DNA from: Actinomycetes bacterium
Lineage (GTDB): Bacteria; Actinomycetota; Actinomycetes; Actinomycetales; Cellulomonadaceae
Direction of reading: 5' to 3'
DNA length: 8,013 nucleotides
Assembly: GCA_023388235.1 (NCBI GenBank)
Contig: JAEWGQ010000238.1
Coordinates: 1-8,013, forward strand
Shown: positions 1-4,542 of the stretch, piece by piece
Layout of the letters: each line of letters starts with the position of its first letter
How positions within the stretch are numbered: the stretch's first letter is position 1
The notes under the pieces: generated by a model
The model's database searches: none
What the model was told of the DNA's origin: nothing
The model's input: only the letters and a program-made list of their open reading frames with translations
Program-made: the position numbers and the translations under genes

Positions 1-1
1 G

Positions 2-199
2 CTCGCGGCGTACCGGGCGCGGGCCGTGCGGCGCCGGCTCGCGGCGGTGCGGCCGGGGCAGGCGCTGCGCACGGTGCGGGTCGGCCTGCGGGTGCACCCG
101 GTCCCCCTGGCGGGCACGGAGGGCCTCGACGTGGACGACGCGGACGACCTGGCACGCGCCCGCGACGCCGCCCGGGACGCCGCGCCGACGGCCGAATAA
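2..199 (+). CDS. Partial 3' end: probable molybdenum-cofactor nucleotidyltransferase (MobA-like)
   Basis: Only the last 65 codons are present, ending at TAA 197-199; the start lies outside the window. The visible residues are Arg/Ala-rich, then a stretch ending in GLDVDDADDLARAR (residues 41-54 of the fragment). That resembles the conserved Asp-Val-Asp-Thr-Pro-Glu-Asp-Leu tail of GT-A fold nucleotidyltransferases such as MobA/MocA, which attach GMP or CMP to molybdopterin. A MobA would suit the bis-MGD enzymes encoded downstream. The same tail also occurs in related enzymes such as CofC/FbiD guanylyltransferases, and the nucleotide-binding N-terminus cannot be seen, so the name is an inference. 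It is separated from dmsA1 by 213 bp with a T-rich tract, so it probably belongs to a different transcript. Confidence 0.45.
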   Translation, partial: LAAYRARAVRRRLAAVRPGQALRTVRVGLRVHPVPLAGTEGLDVDDADDLARARDAARDAAPTAE

Positions 200-233
200 C
201 GTCACGGGTGTCCGACTAAAACCCCTCTGTCAC

Positions 234-267
234 GGTCGGTATTTCGACACCTCGACCTTTCTTTTTT
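234..267 (+). terminator. Weak candidate intrinsic terminator after the upstream gene
   Basis: A short stem GGTCG (234-238) can pair with CGACC (253-257), and TTTCTTTTTT follows directly at 258-267. A ten-base run with nine T residues is striking in such GC-rich DNA. The stem is only 5 bp with a 14-base loop, so the hairpin is weak. The T-rich tract could instead be a flexible promoter element for dmsA1. Position 35 bases after the upstream stop suits a terminator. Confidence 0.3.
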
Positions 268-271
268 CGAT

Positions 272-286
272 CGTGACCTGGTCACG
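272..286. promoter_or_regulatory. Perfect inverted repeat, candidate operator
   Basis: CGTGACC (272-278), one T, then GGTCACG (280-286): two perfect 7-bp arms around a single central base. It lies between the T-rich tract and the second palindrome, 126 bp before the dmsA1 start, where an operator for a homodimeric regulator would be expected. The core reads GTGA-N5-TCAC, which resembles CRP/FNR-superfamily sites but has one spacer base too few for the usual GTGA-N6-TCAC. The bound protein is unknown. Confidence 0.4.
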
Positions 287-292
287 GTGCAT

Positions 293-312
293 TCCGGGAC
301 CTCGGTCCCGGA
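293..312. promoter_or_regulatory. Perfect 9-bp inverted repeat in the dmsA1 leader
   Basis: TCCGGGACC (293-301), TC, then GGTCCCGGA (304-312): perfect 9-bp arms around two bases, six bases after the preceding palindrome. In RNA it would fold as an 8-bp stem with a four-base loop. It has no following T-run, so it is not a classical terminator. It could be a second operator, since it shares the GACC/GGTC core with the neighbouring repeat, or an mRNA 5' hairpin. Confidence 0.4.
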
Positions 313-401
313 CGCGTCAAGGGCTTCGCAGAACACTGGAAGGGCCTCACGGGGTGCCGGTCATCGCCGACCTCCCCCCGGGAGCCCCGTCCTCAGCCGC
401 C

Positions 402-406
402 AGGAG
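402..406 (+). promoter_or_regulatory. Ribosome binding site fixing the dmsA1 start
   Basis: AGGAG at 402-406 stands six bases before ATG 413-415. This sets the start at 413 rather than the in-frame GTG at 287, which would add 42 residues ahead of the Tat signal. Confidence 0.75.
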
Positions 407-412
407 CCCCCC

Positions 413-2854
413 ATGCCTCACCCCGCCGCAGCCGCGGCCGTCCTCGACGCGCCCGTGACGCGTCGTTCGTTCGTCAAGTGGAGCGCCGCAGCCGGCGGGG
501 CGGTCGCCGCCGTCGGCACGGGCGCGAAGCTGGGCCTGCTGCCGATCGCGTCCGCGGGTCCGGCCGCCGCCGCCGAGCAGCCGGGCACCGGCGAGCGCGT
601 CGTGTGGTCGTCGTGCAACGTGAACTGCGGCTCGCGCTGCCCGCTGCGCCTCACCGTGCGCGACGGCGCCGTCGTCCGCGTGGACCCCGACGCCACGGGC
701 GACGACGAGCTGGCCAGCCGCCAGATCCGCGCCTGCGTCCGCGGCCGCTCGATCCGGCAGCGCATCTACAACGCCGACCGCATCAAGTACCCGATGAAGC
801 GGGTCGGCGAGCGCGGCTCCGGCGAGTTCGAGCAGATCTCCTGGGACCAGGCGCTGGACGAGATCGCGGACCGCCTGAAGTCCACGATCGAGGAGTACGG
901 CAACGAGGCCGTCTACAACCACTACGCGTCCGGCAACACCGGGTCGAACATCTCCGGCTCCGCCTTCACGCGGCTGATCAACCTGCTCGGCGGGTCGCTC
1001 GGCTACTACGGCACGTACTCGACCGCGCAGATCAACTTCGCGACGCCGTTCACCTACGGCGTGCAGCGCGCCCCGAACAACACGTTCGAGGACACGGTCC
1101 ACTCCAAGCTCGTGATCCTGTGGGGCAACAACCCGCACGAGACCCGCATGAGCGGCGGCGGCGAGCTGTTCACCTCGCTCAAGGCGAAGCAGGCCGGCCG
1201 CGCGAAGGTCATCGTCATCGACCCGCGCGCGTCGGACTCCGAGGTCTCGCTGGCCGACGAGTGGATCCCGATCCGCCCGGGCACCGACGCCGCCCTGGTC
1301 GCCGGCATGGCGCACGTGATGATCACCGAGGGCCTGCACGACCAGGCGTTCCTCGACCGGTGCTGCCTCGGCTTCGACGAGGAGCACATGCCGGAGGGCA
1401 CCCCCGCCGGCCGCTCGTACCGGGCGTACGTCGAGGGCACCGGGCCCGACGGCACCGAGAAGACCCCCGAGTGGGCCGCCCGCATCACCGGCATCCCCGC
1501 CGGCACGATCACGCGCCTGGCGCGGGAGGTCGCCACGGCCAAGCCGTGCGCGATCATCCAGGGCTGGGGCCCGCAGCGGCAGCACAACGGCGAGCAGACG
1601 GTCCGCGCGATCTACCTGCTGGCCGCGATGACGGGCAACATCGGCGTCTCCGGCGGCGGCCTGGGCGAGCGCGAGGGCAACTACTCCCTCCCGATCGCCC
1701 GGTTCCCGTCCGGCAAGAACCCGGTGACCGCCAAGATCTCGTGCTTCCTGTGGACCGACGCGGTCGAGCGCGGCCCCGAGATGACCAAGCTCGCCGACGG
1801 CGTGCAGGGCAAGGACAAGCTGGACGTCCCGATCAAGTTCCTCTGGAACTACGCGGGCAACACGATCATCAACCAGCACTCCGACGCCGGCCGCACCGCC
1901 GCGCTGCTGAAGGACGACAGCAAGCTCGAGACGATCGTCGTGGTCGAGAACCACATGACGCCGTCCGCGCGCTTCGCCGACTACCTGCTGCCCGACGCCA
2001 CGAACGTCGAGCAGCCGGACCTCATCCCGTCCGGGTACGCCGGCGAGCTCGGCTACATGATCCTGGCCGAGCAGGCGCACGAGCCGATGTTCGAGTGCCG
2101 GACCGCCTACGACACCTGCGCGGCCCTGGCCGAGCGGTTCGGGCTGCGGGACCAGTTCACCGAGGGCAGGACGCAGGAGGAGTGGGTCCGCGAGCTCGTC
2201 GACCAGACCCGCGCCGACCTGCCGGAGCTCCCCGAGTTCGACGAGCTCCAGGAGCAGGGCGTCTGGCGCAAGACGAACCCCAAGGGCTACATCATCGGCC
2301 TGCAGGACTTCGTCGCCGACCCGGCGGCGCACCCGCTCGAGACCCCCTCCGGCCTCATCGAGATCTACTCGCCGCGGCTGCAGGAGATGGCCGACACCTG
2401 GACGCTCCCGGAGGGCGACTCCTTCACCGCGCTCCCCGAGTACGTGGCCGGCCGGGAGTCCCCGACCGACCCGCTCGCCGAGACCTACCCGCTGCAGATG
2501 ATCGGCCACCACTTCAAGGGCCGGACGCACTCCACGTACGCCAACGTGGCGTGGCTCCGCGAGGCCCACCCGCAGCAGGTGTGGATCAACGCCGCCGACG
2601 CCAAGGCCCGCGGCATCGAGAACGGGGACACGGTGGCGGTCTTCAACGACCGCGGCCGGATCCTCCTCGGCGCCAAGGTGACGCTCCGCATCGCGCCGGG
2701 CGTCGTGTCCGTGCCGCAGGGCGCGTGGTACACCCCGGACGCCGACGGCGTCGACACCGGCGGCTGCACCAACACGCTCACCACGTGGCACCCCTCGCCC
2801 TTGGCCAAGGGCAACCCCCAGCACACCAACCTCGTCCAGATCGAGAGGGCATGA
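413..2854 (+). CDS. dmsA: DMSO reductase family molybdopterin catalytic subunit A, paralogue 1 (Tat-exported)
   Basis: An 813-residue catalytic subunit, almost the length of the E. coli DmsA precursor. It is predicted to reduce an S- or N-oxide (or similar oxyanion) at a bis-MGD molybdenum centre outside the membrane. The N-terminus has a twin-arginine signal, TRRSF at residues 16-20, followed by an Ala/Gly-rich hydrophobic stretch to about residue 55. A [4Fe-4S] motif follows: Cys68-x3-Cys72-x3-Cys76-x31-Cys108. The molybdopterin oxidoreductase core spans roughly 125-580, with GNNPHETRMSGGG at 238-250. The C-terminal dinucleotide-binding domain is about 690-808 and ends with the family-typical SPLAKGNPQHTNLVQ. 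The expected Mo-ligand loop (171-190) is about six residues shorter than in E. coli DmsA and lacks SWPP; Ser178, Ser181 or Ser183 are candidate ligands. Vicinal Cys317-Cys318 are also unusual. The stop overlaps the dmsB start. The family is firm; the substrate is unknown. Confidence 0.93.
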   Translation: MPHPAAAAAVLDAPVTRRSFVKWSAAAGGAVAAVGTGAKLGLLPIASAGPAAAAEQPGTGERVVWSSCNVNCGSRCPLRLTVRDGAVVRVDPDATGDDELASRQIRACVRGRSIRQRIYNADRIKYPMKRVGERGSGEFEQISWDQALDEIADRLKSTIEEYGNEAVYNHYASGNTGSNISGSAFTRLINLLGGSLGYYGTYSTAQINFATPFTYGVQRAPNNTFEDTVHSKLVILWGNNPHETRMSGGGELFTSLKAKQAGRAKVIVIDPRASDSEVSLADEWIPIRPGTDAALVAGMAHVMITEGLHDQAFLDRCCLGFDEEHMPEGTPAGRSYRAYVEGTGPDGTEKTPEWAARITGIPAGTITRLAREVATAKPCAIIQGWGPQRQHNGEQTVRAIYLLAAMTGNIGVSGGGLGEREGNYSLPIARFPSGKNPVTAKISCFLWTDAVERGPEMTKLADGVQGKDKLDVPIKFLWNYAGNTIINQHSDAGRTAALLKDDSKLETIVVVENHMTPSARFADYLLPDATNVEQPDLIPSGYAGELGYMILAEQAHEPMFECRTAYDTCAALAERFGLRDQFTEGRTQEEWVRELVDQTRADLPELPEFDELQEQGVWRKTNPKGYIIGLQDFVADPAAHPLETPSGLIEIYSPRLQEMADTWTLPEGDSFTALPEYVAGRESPTDPLAETYPLQMIGHHFKGRTHSTYANVAWLREAHPQQVWINAADAKARGIENGDTVAVFNDRGRILLGAKVTLRIAPGVVSVPQGAWYTPDADGVDTGGCTNTLTTWHPSPLAKGNPQHTNLVQIERA

Positions 2855-3480
2855 CCGTGGCCAAGCAACTGGGCTTCTACGTCGACCAGGCCTACTGCAC
2901 GGGCTGCAAGGCCTGCCAGATCGCCTGCAAGGACAAGAACGACCTGCCCGTCGGGATCTCCTGGCGCCGGGTCGTCGAGTACACGGGCGGCGGGTGGACC
3001 ACCGACCCGAAGGCCGGGACGTTCACGCCGAACGTCTTCAGCTACTACACGTCGATCTCCTGCAACCACTGCGAGGACCCGATCTGCGTGAAGGTCTGCC
3101 CCACGACCGCCATGAGCAAGGGCGAGGACGGCATCGTGTCCGTCGACCCCGAGAAGTGCGTGGGCTGCCGCTACTGCGAGTGGGCCTGCCCGTACTCCGC
3201 GCCGCAGTACGACGCGGACGCCGGCGTGATGAGCAAGTGCAACTTCTGCGCCGACTACCTCGCCGAGGGCAAGGAGCCGGCCTGCGTCGCGGCCTGCCCC
3301 TCCCGCGTCCTGAAGTTCGGCGAGATCGACGAGCTGCGCGCCACCTACGGCGACCGCGCGGACGTCGCGCCGCTGCCCGACCCGTCCGTCACCCGCCCGA
3401 ACCTCGTCATCACCCCGCACCCGCGCGCCCAGGCGTCGGACGCGGCGACGGGTGCGGTCGCCAACCCCGAGGAGATCTGA
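2851..3480 (+). CDS. dmsB: DMSO reductase iron-sulfur electron-transfer subunit B
   Basis: A 209-residue ferredoxin-like subunit that should carry electrons from the membrane anchor DmsC to the catalytic subunit. All 16 cysteines for four [4Fe-4S] clusters are present in four groups: Cys16/19/22/26, Cys71/74/79/83, Cys103/106/109/113 and Cys130/133/145/149. There is no signal peptide; in this family the subunit is exported by Tat together with folded DmsA. The C-terminus, with APLPDPSVTRPNLVI and ending ATGAVANPEEI, closely follows E. coli DmsB as I recall it, which separates it from generic polyferredoxins. ATG 2851 overlaps the dmsA1 stop (ATGA), implying translational coupling. GTG 2857 is a serious alternative: GAGG at 2845-2848 is eight bases before it but too close to the ATG, and the shorter N-terminus matches E. 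coli DmsB length. It is the only B subunit seen, so it probably serves both catalytic paralogues. Confidence 0.93.
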   Translation: MTVAKQLGFYVDQAYCTGCKACQIACKDKNDLPVGISWRRVVEYTGGGWTTDPKAGTFTPNVFSYYTSISCNHCEDPICVKVCPTTAMSKGEDGIVSVDPEKCVGCRYCEWACPYSAPQYDADAGVMSKCNFCADYLAEGKEPACVAACPSRVLKFGEIDELRATYGDRADVAPLPDPSVTRPNLVITPHPRAQASDAATGAVANPEEI

Positions 3481-3482
3481 CC

Positions 3483-4403
3483 ATGCACGTCAGCGAGCTC
3501 CCCCTGGTCACGTTCACGATCCTCGCGCAGCTGTCCGTCGGCTCGTTCGTGGTGCTGGGCGTCGTGCAGCTGATCGCGCGGCTGCGCGGCGGCGCCGGCG
3601 TGGTGGACAAGCTGTCCGACCCGGCGCTCTACGCCATCGGGCCGGTCATGGTGCTCGGGCTGCTCGCGAGCATCCTGCACCTCGGCAACCCGATCAACAT
3701 GCTGAACACGGTCCGGCACTGGGACAGCTCGTGGCTGTCGCGGGAGATCCTGTTCGGCTGCGCGTTCGCCGGCCTGGGCGCGGCGTTCGCCGTCTGCCAG
3801 TGGCGCAAGTGGCTCACCCCGGGCCTGCGGCAGGCGCTCGCCGGCCTGACCGCGGTCGTCGGCCTCGGCCTCGTCTTCGTGATGTCGATGGTCTACATGC
3901 TGCCGACCGTCCCGGCGTGGAACACCTGGGCCACCCCGGTGTCGTTCTTCACCACCGCGCTGCTGCTCGGCACGCTGAACATCGGTGCCGCGTTCGTCGG
4001 GGTGACGGCGTTCCGCCGCCGCCGCGGCACGGCGCTCGACCCCGAGGTGGAGGCCCTCCTGCAGCGCACGCTGCGCGGGGTCGCCGTCGCGGCGATCGTG
4101 CTGGTGGGCGTCGAGTTCGTCGTCGCCCCGGTGTACGCCCTGACGCTGGCCACCGCCGGCGACGGCGCCTCGGCGGTGTCCGCCGACGCCCTGATGATCG
4201 GCAGCGGGGCGGCGCTCGTCGTCCGCCTGGTCCTGGTGTTCCTCGGGGCCGCGCTGCTCGGCGTCCTGCTGTACAAGGCCGCGAGCGCCGGGCGTCAGCG
4301 CATGATGTTCACGGTCGCGACCTGCGCGTTCGTCCTGGTGCTGGCCTCGGAGGGCCTGGGACGCGTGCTGTTCTACGAGAGCATGACCCGCATCGGCATG
4401 TAG
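3483..4403 (+). CDS. dmsC: DMSO reductase membrane anchor subunit C
   Basis: A 306-residue polytopic membrane protein that should anchor the A-B dimer and oxidise menaquinol. About eight hydrophobic segments can be read, near residues 8-32, 48-66, 86-105, 118-140, 152-176, 198-224, 236-264 and 274-296. DmsC-like features include the N-terminal ELPLVTFTILAQ, ILHLGNP with His66, WLSREI with Glu88, the TVPAWNTWATPVSFF stretch, and EGLGRVLFYE near the C-terminus. His66 and Glu88 align by eye with E. coli DmsC His65 and Glu87, which are known to affect quinol binding. It is slightly longer than the E. coli protein, partly through a charged loop at 177-195. The start ATG lies two bases after the dmsB stop, with GAGGAG at 3469-3474 inside the end of dmsB, eight bases upstream. 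A 139-bp gap with a hairpin follows. Confidence 0.92.
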   Translation: MHVSELPLVTFTILAQLSVGSFVVLGVVQLIARLRGGAGVVDKLSDPALYAIGPVMVLGLLASILHLGNPINMLNTVRHWDSSWLSREILFGCAFAGLGAAFAVCQWRKWLTPGLRQALAGLTAVVGLGLVFVMSMVYMLPTVPAWNTWATPVSFFTTALLLGTLNIGAAFVGVTAFRRRRGTALDPEVEALLQRTLRGVAVAAIVLVGVEFVVAPVYALTLATAGDGASAVSADALMIGSGAALVVRLVLVFLGAALLGVLLYKAASAGRQRMMFTVATCAFVLVLASEGLGRVLFYESMTRIGM

Positions 4404-4417
4404 CCCGACGCGGCCCC

Positions 4418-4455
4418 GCCGCACCCCGTCGCGACCGCTCGCGGCGGGGTGCGGC
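4418..4455 (+). terminator. Strong 17-bp hairpin between dmsC and dmsA2 (terminator, attenuator or mRNA stabiliser)
   Basis: GCCGCACCCCGTCGCGA (4418-4434), loop CCGC, then TCGCGGCGGGGTGCGGC (4439-4455). The arms pair over all 17 positions, with one position a U-G wobble in RNA. It starts 15 bases after the dmsC stop. No T-run follows, so it does not fit the classical intrinsic terminator; actinobacteria do use hairpins without a U-tract, and it could equally be a partial terminator or a 3' protector of the dmsABC message. It would allow dmsA2 to be expressed at a different level from dmsA1BC. Confidence 0.6.
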
Positions 4456-4530
4456 CACCGGCCCGGCACCCGGCCCGCCCCCGCGCGTGGCGTCGCCCGG
4501 CCGTCGACCCCCTGCCCCACCGGCATCCAC

Positions 4531-4536
4531 GGAGAG
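4531..4536 (+). promoter_or_regulatory. Ribosome binding site of dmsA2
   Basis: GGAGAG at 4531-4536 lies six bases before ATG 4543. The segment 4456-4530 between the hairpin and this site is C-rich, and I see no convincing -10/-35 promoter in it. Confidence 0.65.
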
Positions 4537-4542
4537 CCCACC

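Larger units (their letters stand above)
201..287 (+). repeat. Three direct copies of GTCACGG in the dmsA1 leader
   Basis: GTCACGG occurs at 201-207, 229-235 and 281-287, all in the same orientation; the last two share GTCACGGT. The third copy overlaps the right arm of the inverted repeat at 272-286, so the complementary half-site also occurs there in the opposite orientation. Clustered copies of one half-site in an 87-bp non-coding stretch suggest binding sites for a regulator, but the motif is short and chance cannot be excluded by eye. Confidence 0.35.

Noticed and set aside
272..286. A canonical CRP, FNR or Rex site
   Set aside because: The spacer between GTGA and TCAC is five bases rather than the usual six, and no TTGAT-N4-ATCAA is present, so I call it only an operator candidate without naming a regulator.
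287..412. Upstream extension of dmsA1 from GTG 287
   Set aside because: It has no ribosome binding site, overlaps both leader palindromes, and would place about 59 residues before the twin arginines. ATG 413 has AGGAG at good spacing and gives the usual family length.
200..412. A molybdenum-cofactor riboswitch in the dmsA1 leader
   Set aside because: I found local hairpins but could not recognise the conserved core of the Moco RNA motif; a covariance-model search would be needed to claim it.
347..2824. Long antisense open frame opposite dmsA1
   Set aside because: Long antisense frames are expected in very GC-rich coding DNA. The translation is low-complexity (Arg, Val, Gly, Ala, Leu) and shows no recognisable domain.
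478..2850. In-frame open stretch upstream of dmsB that would make a 1000-residue fusion
   Set aside because: This part is the out-of-frame shadow of dmsA1 and is arginine-rich nonsense; only the section from 2851 carries the DmsB cysteine motifs.
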